From: Verrucomicrobium spinosum DSM 4136 = JCM 18804
GTDB taxonomy: Bacteria > Verrucomicrobiota > Verrucomicrobiia > Verrucomicrobiales > Verrucomicrobiaceae
Assembly (NCBI RefSeq): GCF_000172155.1
Contig: NZ_ABIZ01000001.1
Coordinates: forward strand, 1,922,001-1,986,000
Reading direction: 5' to 3'
Length of the DNA stretch: 64,000 bases
This document shows, piece after piece, positions 9,190-17,630 of the stretch. The position numbers were made by a program, and so were the translations under genes. The notes beneath the pieces were generated by a model. It had not been told where the DNA came from and searched no databases. It saw only the letters and a program-made list of their open reading frames with translations. The number at the start of each line of letters is the position of its first letter. Within the stretch, counting starts at the first letter, position 1.

Positions 9190-10035
9190 ATGAAACTATC
9201 AACCAAGGCCATTTGCTCCTTCGCGGCCCTGACCGTCACGATCTCCACTCTGCTGAGTGGCGAGCCTCAAAGTGGTGGTGGGATCTCGAACCGGAACAAA
9301 GGAACGGAAACCAAGCAGGATCTTCCCGGCGACTTCCATTCCTACTACGGTCAGAAGCTCAACCGTTATCGTGACCTGAATCGCCGCATTGCCCGCATCG
9401 ACCTCGACGCGGACCTCAATTACGATGGGTCCATCCGCCAGGGGGATCCTCAAGATTCGGGTGGTTTCGAACAGACACCTCCAGGGCTTATTCTCGGGGA
9501 AGGGGAGATGTCGAAGATCGTCATCGAAGTGAAACCCTATCGCATTGACTTTGAGGGTGATGTGGTGGTGGGCCTCGAAGTTTGCGGCATCAATCGTGCG
9601 GCTGAGTCGGGCGAGTTTGGTTCCTTCGAAGAAGAGCAGCAGTCTGTGGGTCGCATTCGCGTCTGGCGCGATGCTGCCCGCACGGAGCTTCTGCTGGACT
9701 CGGCCAATCCTCAAATGCGTCTCATCGAGTTTGCAATCAGCGCCGAGCGCTATCCTGCCAACCTGCCGAGCATCATTCCCCGGTATGTGTATGTAGAGGG
9801 TGTGAAGCCCTCCGGCGCTTATCTTGGTGACGTCCGGATTTTGGGAACGGTGGCCCACCGTGGAAAAGGAGATCCCACCCGTGGCGTGGATACTCCCAGC
9901 CCGCCGCTCAAACTCTTCCGCACTGCCTTCGATCACATCCTGATCACTGTGCAAGAAGAGCCGGTTCGCAAAGATTTCGTCAACAACAACGCCGAAGGGG
10001 TTTGGGTCAGCCCAGCCTCGCGTTCGACCAAGTAA
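9190..10035 (+). CDS. Secreted protein of unknown function with Ca-binding-like loop
   Basis: 281-residue protein beginning with a signal peptide (MKLSTKAICSFAALTVTIST). Residues 71-82, DLDADLNYDGSI, resemble a dockerin/EF-hand calcium loop and are followed by a conserved-looking TPPGLILGEGEMSKIVIEV beta-rich domain. No catalytic motif is apparent. The gene lies 55 bases after the beta-barrel gene and before a strong hairpin terminator, so it is probably co-transcribed with the barrel. An extracellular matrix or surface-associated role is a guess from context. Confidence 0.7.
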   Translation: MKLSTKAICSFAALTVTISTLLSGEPQSGGGISNRNKGTETKQDLPGDFHSYYGQKLNRYRDLNRRIARIDLDADLNYDGSIRQGDPQDSGGFEQTPPGLILGEGEMSKIVIEVKPYRIDFEGDVVVGLEVCGINRAAESGEFGSFEEEQQSVGRIRVWRDAARTELLLDSANPQMRLIEFAISAERYPANLPSIIPRYVYVEGVKPSGAYLGDVRILGTVAHRGKGDPTRGVDTPSPPLKLFRTAFDHILITVQEEPVRKDFVNNNAEGVWVSPASRSTK

Positions 10036-10123
10036 TCTTCGCACTGGAGTTAGAATTTCCAGATTTAATGCCCAACGGTTAGTTAGTGCAAGTGTTGCAT
10101 TCTTGATCCGGAGGGCCACTTTT

Positions 10124-10159
10124 GCGACCGCCAGGTTATTGGCGGTCGCTTCAAATTTA
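10124..10159 (+). terminator. Intrinsic terminator after the secreted-protein gene
   Basis: A perfect 10-bp stem (GCGACCGCCA at 10124-10133, TGGCGGTCGC at 10140-10149) with a 6-base loop is followed by TTCAAATTT. It ends the barrel/secreted-protein transcript before the export lipoprotein gene. Confidence 0.75.
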
Positions 10160-10238
10160 GGCCATGTGATTGTTTTGACAGCCCTCCTATGACTGGCATC
10201 AAGATTTCACTCCAAGGTTCCCAGGCCCCAGAAATTCA

Positions 10239-10988
10239 ATGTTGAAAACCGTTCTGATGCTCCGCCCCCAGTCCAACCTCTCTTCTGCCGGAAAGCCCGC
10301 TGATAGCAGAGCAACACGATGCACCGCCGGTCTGCTGGCGCTCCTGATCGCGGGCTTGGCCTCTTGCAAGACCAAGTCGGCTCTTGACACTCCTCCGTTT
10401 GATCCCTACTCGGCACCCAAAGCCCAAGCTCCTACCGATCCCAAGAAAATCCCGATCCGTCCTGGCGAGTCCTTGGACATCTATGTCTTGGAGGATGCGA
10501 CGCTCAATGGTGGCTACACGGTGCGTGCCGAGGGGCACATCATCTTTCCCACGATGGGGAGAATTCAACTGGCTGGGTTGACGCCCTCCCAGGCAGAGGC
10601 GCGGATGAAGGAGCTTCTGGAGAGTCAGAAACTGCGGGTGGCCACCGTCATCCTTGACCGGACTTCCATGGTGGGTGGCAGCCAGTCCAGCTCGACGACG
10701 CAACAGATGCTGGTGTACATCACCGGCAAGGTGGCGCGTCCTGGCCAGCACAACCTCACGGTGGAAATCGGCAAAACCATGGGGGTCTATGAAGCCATCC
10801 TGATTTCCGGTGGGTTCGCCCGTTTCTCCAACGAGGCCAAGGCTTACGTTTTGCGCCAGGCGGCTCCGTCCCAGCCCAAGCAGAAGATGCCCATTGACCT
10901 GAAGGCCGTGGCAGATGGCAGGCTTCCAGACATTCCCATTCGGACCGGGGATATTGTAGTAGTGCCAGAAAAAGTATTCGGATTCTAG
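10239..10988 (+). CDS. Polysaccharide export lipoprotein, Wza-like (Poly_export/SLBB)
   Basis: 249-residue outer-membrane lipoprotein of the polysaccharide export (OPX) family, forming the export channel or its periplasmic part. A hydrophobic segment GLLALLIAGLASC carries a lipobox with Cys43. The Poly_export domain starts at IPIRPGESLDIYVLEDATL and includes VRAEGHIIFPTMGRIQLAGLT; an SLBB-type domain follows (VYITGKVARPGQHNL). It ends with DIVVVPEKVFGF, an aromatic C-terminus, and lacks the long alpha-barrel tail of E. coli Wza. That may be why the locus also carries a separate beta-barrel. The Wzc-like kinase gene follows 65 bases later. Confidence 0.9.
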   Translation: MLKTVLMLRPQSNLSSAGKPADSRATRCTAGLLALLIAGLASCKTKSALDTPPFDPYSAPKAQAPTDPKKIPIRPGESLDIYVLEDATLNGGYTVRAEGHIIFPTMGRIQLAGLTPSQAEARMKELLESQKLRVATVILDRTSMVGGSQSSSTTQQMLVYITGKVARPGQHNLTVEIGKTMGVYEAILISGGFARFSNEAKAYVLRQAAPSQPKQKMPIDLKAVADGRLPDIPIRTGDIVVVPEKVFGF

Positions 10989-11053
10989 AGACCCAAGCCG
11001 CTTCTTGGATCTCCCTTTCCAAGTCGGCCAATCCATCCTTTCAGCGACGCGAC

Positions 11054-13339
11054 ATGCAGACCAGCAACCAGAAAGCCCTGCCGGTGGGGCTGAATATTCT
11101 CACTCAGGTTCTAGGCTATCTCAAATACGGCCGCCTGATGGTGTTGCTGATGATTTTGGGGTGCTTGCTTGGGGTCAGCTATTTCATGTTCACCCCCTCG
11201 GTTTACTACTCCCGGGGATTGATCGACATGAAGTTCTTCGCGCTGCCCATCACCTCGGACAGCATTGAGGCCATCAGCCAGGCCCGTGCGCAGCGCAATG
11301 TCGCGGGGCAGCTCAGCTCCCGCCAGATGCTGGCGTGGACGGCTCACCGTCTCGGCATCGGTGAGTCCACAGACAGCTATGAGAAGCTGCGTGATGGTCC
11401 GCTTCGCAAGGTGTCAGTGGGTATTCTCGACTTTGCCACTCTACAGGTGGATGTGTATTCGCCCCATCCTTGGGTGGTACGAGAGTTCCCTAAGGCGCTG
11501 GTGGACCAATATGAGTCCTACTACCGGGAGCAGCGTCTCGCATGGATGGATGTGGCGGTGAAGAAGTACCAAGATGAGCTGGTGCTGCTCAAACAGAAGA
11601 TTGACGCCAAGCTCAAGGGTCAGGTGGACTTCGAGCGGACGAATGCCATCACGGAGTTGATGATCGAACAGAACGCCCTGGCCCAGGTGCCGGTGGACCT
11701 GCTTCGTGCTCAGCACAAGCTCCGCAAATATGATGATGTGCGAAGCGTCATCACGGCCCGCCGGTCGGTCGGGCTCGATCCTTTGGAAGAGCTTTCCATC
11801 CTTGAGAACTCCAAAAGCATCGCCACGGAAAAGAGCACGGTGGGCCAGGTGCTGCCCGCCACGGGCGATATGAAGGATGCCCTGACACATCCCGCGCTGG
11901 CATTTGGCCTGCCGCCGACGCAACAGGTGGTGGTGCAGCCCTCCATGATGGAAGGCCTCCGTCCCTGGCAGCAGCTTGAGCGCGACAAGCGCACGGTGGA
12001 AAAGGAAATCGAAGAGGCTTCCCGGACCTACCTGGACGATCACGATGTGATGAAGAAACTGCGGGAGAGGCTCCGTCTCATCAATGAGAGTCTCACTGCT
12101 GAACTGGACGTAGAGCGCAAGCGTTTCGACGTGGACTACCGCCGGGTACAGCAGGAGATTGTGCAACTGGAGACCAAGATCCCCGAGTACGCCAAGTCCA
12201 CGGAGAAGCTGAACAAACTTCGTCAGGAGTACACGCTGGGTCAGGAAGGGGATCTCGCCTGGAACAAGGCCTATACCGACCTTTCCAAGCTGGTGACCAC
12301 GATGGAGTTTGGTGTGGACAAGGAGCGCGTTGACATCCGGTTCAGAGAATTCACCACGCTGCGTGATGACAACCCGGTAAGTCCGACCAAGTCAAAGCTG
12401 GCCATGATGGCGCTGGTGCTTGCTGTGGGTCTGGGCCTGGGCGTACCCTTCGCCCTGGAGCAGTTGAACGACCAGTTCACAAGTCTTGAGGCCTTTGAAA
12501 AGGCGACAGGGATCAAAGGCATCGGCGTGGTGCCCAAATCCACCCGGGAAATCCTGGAGAACATCACCCGATCAGTGGAAGATGAATCCAAGAAGCCCAA
12601 CAACGTTCTGGAGTGTTACCGCGTGATCCGGGCTCACCTCGCGTTGCAGGCGGGCGACAAAGAGGGGGCCAAGGTGATCATGCTCACCAGTTCCCGGCCG
12701 AGCGAGGGCAAGACCACGACGTGCGCCAACCTGGCCTGGGCCTTCCAGTCTTCTGGATCGCGGGTGCTCCTGGTGGACCTCGACTTCCGCCGGGGTCGTG
12801 TGCACCGTCTCTTCAGAGAAACGCGTGGCCCCGGACTTTGCCAGGCGCTGACGGGTGAGATGACGTTGGAAGAAGTGAAGCGTCGCACCCCGCTTCCTCT
12901 TCTGGACTACTATTCTCGTGGTGACACCGTGGCGGGCTCGTCGGAGTTGCTCTGTCGTCTTGGGCTTGAGCAGGCGATCGAGGAGTGGAAGCGTGACTAT
13001 GACTGGATCTTGCTGGATACCCCTCCCGTCTTGGGGCTGAGCGAGACCACCTCCCTGCAACGAGTGGCTGATGGGGTCGTCCTGGTGGTGAAATCAGAGA
13101 TCACCCATCGTCGCGACGTGATCGAGGCCATCGGTCACATCCAGAAAGCCGGTGCCAAGCTCTATGGCGTCGTGCTCAACAGTGTGGACCTTTCCAAGAT
13201 CTCAAACTACTACAACTACTACTACTCGTCGGCGCACTACTACCAGATGTTCGATGACGAAGAAGAGGGGCTCTCGCAACCCCAGGCTCGCAACGCTGGC
13301 AAGCCCAAGGTGCGAATCTCCAGCACTTCGTTGAAGTAG
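11054..13339 (+). CDS. Polysaccharide co-polymerase / BY-type tyrosine kinase (Wzc-like)
   Basis: 761-residue inner-membrane chain-length regulator fused to an autophosphorylating tyrosine kinase. One N-terminal membrane helix (about residues 30-52), a long coiled periplasmic domain (PCP-2), a second helix near 450 (LAMMALVLAVGLGLGVPFAL), then the P-loop kinase domain: Walker A SSRPSEGKTT near 546-555, Walker A' VLLVDLDFRRGR near 571-582, Walker B DWILLDTPPV near 650. The C-terminus has a cluster of seven tyrosines (NYYNYYYSSAHYY) followed by DDEEEG, the usual autophosphorylation tail. It should work with the upstream Wza-like lipoprotein to set polymer length and export. Confidence 0.93.
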   Translation: MQTSNQKALPVGLNILTQVLGYLKYGRLMVLLMILGCLLGVSYFMFTPSVYYSRGLIDMKFFALPITSDSIEAISQARAQRNVAGQLSSRQMLAWTAHRLGIGESTDSYEKLRDGPLRKVSVGILDFATLQVDVYSPHPWVVREFPKALVDQYESYYREQRLAWMDVAVKKYQDELVLLKQKIDAKLKGQVDFERTNAITELMIEQNALAQVPVDLLRAQHKLRKYDDVRSVITARRSVGLDPLEELSILENSKSIATEKSTVGQVLPATGDMKDALTHPALAFGLPPTQQVVVQPSMMEGLRPWQQLERDKRTVEKEIEEASRTYLDDHDVMKKLRERLRLINESLTAELDVERKRFDVDYRRVQQEIVQLETKIPEYAKSTEKLNKLRQEYTLGQEGDLAWNKAYTDLSKLVTTMEFGVDKERVDIRFREFTTLRDDNPVSPTKSKLAMMALVLAVGLGLGVPFALEQLNDQFTSLEAFEKATGIKGIGVVPKSTREILENITRSVEDESKKPNNVLECYRVIRAHLALQAGDKEGAKVIMLTSSRPSEGKTTTCANLAWAFQSSGSRVLLVDLDFRRGRVHRLFRETRGPGLCQALTGEMTLEEVKRRTPLPLLDYYSRGDTVAGSSELLCRLGLEQAIEEWKRDYDWILLDTPPVLGLSETTSLQRVADGVVLVVKSEITHRRDVIEAIGHIQKAGAKLYGVVLNSVDLSKISNYYNYYYSSAHYYQMFDDEEEGLSQPQARNAGKPKVRISSTSLK

Positions 13340-13356
13340 AGTTTCCTGATTCACCT

Positions 13357-13431
13357 CCCCCTCCAGATGTGGAGGGGCGGATTGGGTGCAGATTCTTCCA
13401 GGCCCCTGTCACCTCACGGTGCAGGGGCTTT
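13357..13431. terminator. Hairpin region between convergent genes
   Basis: Two stems follow the kinase stop: CCCCTCCA/TGGAGGGG (13358-13365 and 13370-13377) and GCCCCTG/CAGGGGC (13402-13408 and 13422-13428) followed by TTTGT. The second stem overlaps the stop codon (13414-13416) of the convergent minus-strand gene. Likely terminates the kinase transcript; the U-tract is short. Confidence 0.5.
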
Positions 13432-14508
13432 GTACAGGTAGCCGCGGTAGTGCTCAGGGTCTCCTTCGCACCCGTCCTCCGCAGCGTGCAGCATGTTGAT
13501 CATCTCCCGGCTGGTCACATGGTGAAGCTGGACTTTGCTTCCGTTGGGCAACTGACGTTTGGAGGCAGAGTGGAAGGCTTCGGCAGGTGATCCCAGTAGC
13601 GTATGGTAGTTGCGGGGGATGCCGCCATGGGTGTGCAGCTTGACGAAGATCCAAGGGGCTCCTTCTGCGACGCTGGGGCATAGCTCCAGCCAGAGGGGCC
13701 AGCGACCTGCGGTCCAGGGGTTGGCACCGGAGATCTCCGCATTCTCCACGCGGGGGATGAGGTGCCACTTCCGTCGGTCCCAGTTGAGCCCCAGCGGCCC
13801 CTGCACCAGCAGCAGATGATCTTCCCGATCTCGCAGCGGTGCGGTGGTGCCTTTCTTCACCGGTGTGCCGGTGTCATGCGAGTTCGGTGCCGGGGTGTCT
13901 TGAGCGTAGTAGATGGAGTTGATGGTGCGCGTCTGCGTGAAGTGCGGCGCGGAAGGCATCGTGAAATCGGCGTAGCAGCCCTTGCGCCTGAGGATGCCCA
14001 GTTCGTCGGAAACGCCGCAGTTGCGTCCGTCTGCGTCGCCGCTGTTGTCGAGCGCCCAGTTGCCGTGGATGAATCCAAAGCGGACCCGACCGTCTCGATC
14101 TGTTCCCAAACAACCCATCCGGCGGAGGTCGGCGATGCCGGCATCGAGTTTTTCCTCGAGTCCTGCCGCCGTGTCGTGGTGATGGTGCAGGTGCACCTCC
14201 ACTTCGCTCCCCGTGCGGCGACAAAGGGCGGCCAGGTTCCCGACAATCTCCTCGTGATGCTGCTCCACGGGGTAGAAGAAGGTGTGCTTGTAGCCGACTC
14301 CCGCAGCATCGCGGTAGCGCTCGGCCAGATCTGGCAGGCGGGTGTTCCATTCCTGCATGGCACGGCGGGCTCCTTCCAGATCGGTGTCATGAAACGGCTC
14401 AAAGTGATCGCAGACTGCAAGCATCACGTGCCACGTCTCATGCTCCGACCAGCGACGACGGGTGCGATTGAGATAGGGGATGAGCCAGCGGTCGAATGCT
14501 CTGAGCAT
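13414..14508 (-). CDS. Polysaccharide deacetylase-like protein
   Basis: 364-residue protein without an evident signal peptide. Features that recall the NodB/polysaccharide deacetylase (beta/alpha barrel) superfamily are AVCDHFEPFHDTD near the N-terminus, KHTFFYPVEQHH, VEVHLHHHHDT, FIHGNWALDNS and VKLHTHGGIP, i.e. Asp/His-rich strand ends suited to metal binding. It closes a minus-strand set (epimerase, methyltransferase, GT2, this gene) with a 9-base gap to the GT2 gene, so it probably acts on a sugar of the same polysaccharide. The deacetylase call rests on these motifs and context; catalysis is unproven. Confidence 0.7.
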   Translation of the reverse strand: MLRAFDRWLIPYLNRTRRRWSEHETWHVMLAVCDHFEPFHDTDLEGARRAMQEWNTRLPDLAERYRDAAGVGYKHTFFYPVEQHHEEIVGNLAALCRRTGSEVEVHLHHHHDTAAGLEEKLDAGIADLRRMGCLGTDRDGRVRFGFIHGNWALDNSGDADGRNCGVSDELGILRRKGCYADFTMPSAPHFTQTRTINSIYYAQDTPAPNSHDTGTPVKKGTTAPLRDREDHLLLVQGPLGLNWDRRKWHLIPRVENAEISGANPWTAGRWPLWLELCPSVAEGAPWIFVKLHTHGGIPRNYHTLLGSPAEAFHSASKRQLPNGSKVQLHHVTSREMINMLHAAEDGCEGDPEHYRGYLYKAPAP

Positions 14509-14517
14509 GGAACAGGG

Positions 14518-15690
14518 TCAGGGGTTGGGTGGAGGGGAACGGCGGGCGGGAGGCTGCTGCCAGAGCCGATTGGGGTCCTTCAGGGAGGCAAGCCAGGCAA
14601 ACAGGGCGCGAAGATTGGCGGTCTGGAGGAGGATGAAACCAGCGGGTATGGAGAACGCCTTGTGTTTGATGCCCGGGAAAAGCATGCCTGTAGCAGCGAG
14701 GGTATAACACGAGACCTGGGCAGCAAAGGCTGCGAGAAACAGCGGATGGTGAATGAGGATGGCCGTGACCACGAGCAGCAATCCCAGCATCCAGGGTACG
14801 GCGAGGCGGAGGTATTTGTGCGAGATGACCTGCCACCAGATGGGGCATCGTCCGGGGAGCATCCAAGCGGGGTGACGCACCAGCATCTGGTAGTTGCCCG
14901 CCAACGTGCGAAGCTTGCGGCGGCTCTCCACTTCAGGATCGAGGGTTTGCGGATCGAATGCCCGGGCGGCCGGATTGAACAACACCCTTTTGCCCTGCAT
15001 CACGGCCTGCATGGGGAGCACCACATCATCGAGGAGCGTGTCCGCAGGCAGGGGGAGATAGAGCTCCCTGCGCAAAGCATAGATGGCTCCAGTGCAGCCC
15101 ACCACGGAGCTGTACAGCCCCTCCCATTCGCGGAGCTTCTTCTCCAGTCTCCAATACAGATCCACGCCCTGGCCGCCTCCTGCCTCGGAGCCCGCGATTT
15201 GCAGGGAGCCTGACACTGCGCCGATTTCCGGATCTGAAAAAGGAGCGGCGAGATGTTGAATGGCATCGTGGGCAAAGGTCTGGCGGGCGTCGCAGAATAC
15301 GAGAAGGTCGCCCGTGGCCACACTCACGGCAGCATTGAGCCCGGCCGGTTTTCCGGACTTCATCGGCTGCTCCAGCACTTTGACCAGAGGGCTGACTCTG
15401 CGGGCCACCTCCGCCGTCACGTCTGTGCAGCCGTCGCACACCACGATGAATTCCACCGGACCCGGCCAGGACAGGGTAGTGAGATTCTGCAGACGCGACT
15501 CGATGCGGGCAGCCTCATTGTGCACGCAGAGCAGCACGGAAAATGTGGGAGGCGATCCCGAGGGGGCCAATTTAGGAGGGCGGGGAAACTTCCGGCCCAA
15601 AATGGCCATGAGCACCGGATAGCCCACGTGGACATAGGCCAGCATGAGCACGAGTCCGGCAAAGACAACCATGGCCAGCAGTTCGCTCAT
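14518..15690 (-). CDS. Glycosyltransferase family 2, membrane-associated
   Basis: 390-residue GT-A enzyme. An N-terminal membrane helix (LAMVVFAGLVLMLAYVHVGY) leads into the GT2 domain with FSVLLCVHNEAARI, FIVVCDGCTDVTAEVARR, the donor/metal DXD-like FCDARQTF, a GAVSGSL acceptor strand and LDDVVLP; two or three C-terminal membrane helices follow (about residues 290-365). This layout matches processive or membrane-bound GT2 enzymes that build extracellular polysaccharide. It sits 18 bases after the methyltransferase gene in the minus-strand set. Linkage and sugar are not predictable. Confidence 0.88.
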   Translation of the reverse strand: MSELLAMVVFAGLVLMLAYVHVGYPVLMAILGRKFPRPPKLAPSGSPPTFSVLLCVHNEAARIESRLQNLTTLSWPGPVEFIVVCDGCTDVTAEVARRVSPLVKVLEQPMKSGKPAGLNAAVSVATGDLLVFCDARQTFAHDAIQHLAAPFSDPEIGAVSGSLQIAGSEAGGGQGVDLYWRLEKKLREWEGLYSSVVGCTGAIYALRRELYLPLPADTLLDDVVLPMQAVMQGKRVLFNPAARAFDPQTLDPEVESRRKLRTLAGNYQMLVRHPAWMLPGRCPIWWQVISHKYLRLAVPWMLGLLLVVTAILIHHPLFLAAFAAQVSCYTLAATGMLFPGIKHKAFSIPAGFILLQTANLRALFAWLASLKDPNRLWQQPPARRSPPPNP

Positions 15691-15708
15691 GGACGGCAGG
15701 AGTTGGAC

Positions 15709-16446
15709 TTAAGGCTTCTGAAACACCAGCAGATACTGGCCGCCCAGCGGCAGACCGGAGAGGGCGGGTTCGGTGGGGCGCAGGAAGGCCAGGGACGAGG
15801 GGTAGATGAAGTAGTAGGTCCGGTCGAGGAACGTGAGCCCGCCTGTGGAAACCAGCTTTTTGGCCTCCAGAGGCCACAGCATGATGGCATCCCGGTCAAA
15901 GGGGACCAGGTGCATTAGCAGGCGCACGATGGGGTTCCACGGGTTGTTTTCCCAAAACGCAAACACCCCGCCGGGCTTGAGAATGCGGACAATCTCCTGG
16001 ACGCATCCGGCGCGTTCCGCGGGCGGAATGTGGTGAAACACCCCGTTGCAGAAGGCCATGTCCACGGAGCTGGACGGGATGCCAGCCAGATCGTGGGTGA
16101 AGGAGATGCGGGCAGAGTCCTTGCCTCCGTCCTGCCCGTGTGTACGGGTCGCCTCAGTGACCGACTCGGTGGAGGGGTCAAAGCCGAGGTACTCGTTGAT
16201 CCCTAGAACTGAAGTGAGCTGGGGGGCGGAGGTGCCGGTGCCGCAGCCGTAGTCCAGGCAGATCTTGGGCAGACCGAGCTTGAGGTGGGCCAGACGCTGT
16301 TGCAGCCACCGAACGCGTCCTTCCGCATAGTACTCCTTTTTCTCACCGGTGAACTTCAGCCCCTTGTTGAGGGCGGCATCATAGTCACCGGCAAACTCGT
16401 CGAACTCCTCCTGGCGGGCTTTGGCTGGGGACGGTTCGGGAGGCAT
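15709..16446 (-). CDS. Class I SAM-dependent methyltransferase
   Basis: 245-residue cytosolic methyltransferase. Motif I is ICLDYGCGTGTSAPQL near residues 62-77; further motifs are YLGFDPSTESV, ISFTHDLAGIPSSSVDMAF, CNGVFHHIPPAERAG and LKPGGVFAFWENNPWNP. The ENNPWNP motif after motif III is typical of methyltransferases in O-antigen/EPS loci. It lies between the epimerase and GT2 genes with gaps of 60 and 18 bases. It is not closely similar in motif detail to the methyltransferase at 919-1773, so they probably have different substrates. Confidence 0.85.
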   Translation of the reverse strand: MPPEPSPAKARQEEFDEFAGDYDAALNKGLKFTGEKKEYYAEGRVRWLQQRLAHLKLGLPKICLDYGCGTGTSAPQLTSVLGINEYLGFDPSTESVTEATRTHGQDGGKDSARISFTHDLAGIPSSSVDMAFCNGVFHHIPPAERAGCVQEIVRILKPGGVFAFWENNPWNPIVRLLMHLVPFDRDAIMLWPLEAKKLVSTGGLTFLDRTYYFIYPSSLAFLRPTEPALSGLPLGGQYLLVFQKP

Positions 16447-16506
16447 GGGGAAAGGGGACTCAGTTGGGTCGCGGGCTGGCCTAGCTGTACGGCGGAACGG
16501 ACTGGT

Positions 16507-17532
16507 TCACAAGTTGTCCCAATACCACTCCAGCGCCTCTCCCAGACCGTCTGCGACGGAGTGGGTGGGCTCGTAGCCCAGCAGTCGCTGGGCCTTGGAG
16601 ATGTCCGCCATGGAGTGCTGGATGTCGCCGGGGCGGAAGTCGCGATAAGTCGGGGTGAGGCCGGACAACTCCGGGGCGCGGTGGGCCACAGCGTCTCTCA
16701 GCGCGTTAAAGAGTTCGGTCAGGGTGGTGCGCCCGCCCAGTCCGACGTTGAAGGCTTCGCACCGCAGGTCGGGATGTTCTGCCGTCGCGGCCAGGATGTT
16801 GGCCTGCACCACGTTTGCCACATAACAAAAGTCGCGGGTGGTGCTGCCGTCGCCATTGATGAAGACCGGCTCCTGTTTGCGCAGCAGGGAAATCCAAAGG
16901 GGGATCACCGCCGCGTAGGCTCCGTGGGGATCCTGACGGGGGCCGAAGATATTGAAATAACGCAGCCCTACGCTTTCCAGGCCATGGCATTTTTGAAACG
17001 TCGCGGCGTACACTTCGTCCATGTACTTGCTCGCCGCATACGGGGAAAGAGGCGTGCCAATGCTGTCTTCCCGTTTGGGCAACACGGGGTCATCACCGTA
17101 CACGGAGCTGCTGGAGGCATACACCACACGTTTCAGGCTGTGCTGGCGGGCGCTGATGAGCAGGTTCAGGAAACCAGTCACGTTGGCGTCATGAACCTCG
17201 CGCGGCTTTTCGATCGAGAGCGGCACCGAGCCGATGCCCGCCTGGTGCAGCACGTGATCGGCCCCTTCCAGGATGTGGAGGCAGTCATCCAGCAGCCGCA
17301 CGTCGCGTTCGGCGAACGTGAAGCGGCTCCAGGCCCTCTCCCCCACCGCCTGCTGCACCTGTTCCAGGTTGTGAAGTTTGCCCGTGGCCAGATTGTCAAC
17401 CCCCACGACAGTCTGGCCGGTGCGGAGGAGTTTTTCGACAAGATGCGAGCCGATGAATCCGGCGGCTCCGGTCACGACCCAGCGACGAGGCTTGGCTTCG
17501 AGGGATGAGAGAACGCTCTGATACCGGCTCAT
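16507..17532 (-). CDS. UDP-N-acetylglucosamine 4-epimerase-like SDR (WbpP type)
   Basis: 341-residue extended short-chain dehydrogenase that would interconvert UDP-GlcNAc(A) and UDP-GalNAc(A) to supply the polysaccharide. The NAD-binding glycine motif VTGAAGFIGSHL is at residues 19-30; ASSSSVYG, the catalytic pair in SPYAASKYMDE (Tyr-x3-Lys), RYFNIFGPRQDP and GDGSTTRDFCYVANVV follow, closely resembling WbpP/Gne enzymes. Start ATG 17532 (MSRYQSVL) is chosen because upstream in-frame codons form an unlikely Cys/Arg-rich leader and would run into the divergent promoter region. First gene of the minus-strand EPS set. Confidence 0.9.
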   Translation of the reverse strand: MSRYQSVLSSLEAKPRRWVVTGAAGFIGSHLVEKLLRTGQTVVGVDNLATGKLHNLEQVQQAVGERAWSRFTFAERDVRLLDDCLHILEGADHVLHQAGIGSVPLSIEKPREVHDANVTGFLNLLISARQHSLKRVVYASSSSVYGDDPVLPKREDSIGTPLSPYAASKYMDEVYAATFQKCHGLESVGLRYFNIFGPRQDPHGAYAAVIPLWISLLRKQEPVFINGDGSTTRDFCYVANVVQANILAATAEHPDLRCEAFNVGLGGRTTLTELFNALRDAVAHRAPELSGLTPTYRDFRPGDIQHSMADISKAQRLLGYEPTHSVADGLGEALEWYWDNL

Positions 17533-17630
17533 TTGCTTGATTGGACTAGGGGTTGCAGCGCGCCCTGCTTCGACTTTTGCCGAGTCGCTTGCAAGGATAA
17601 ATTTGCACATTCGAAATTCTCGCGGCATGC

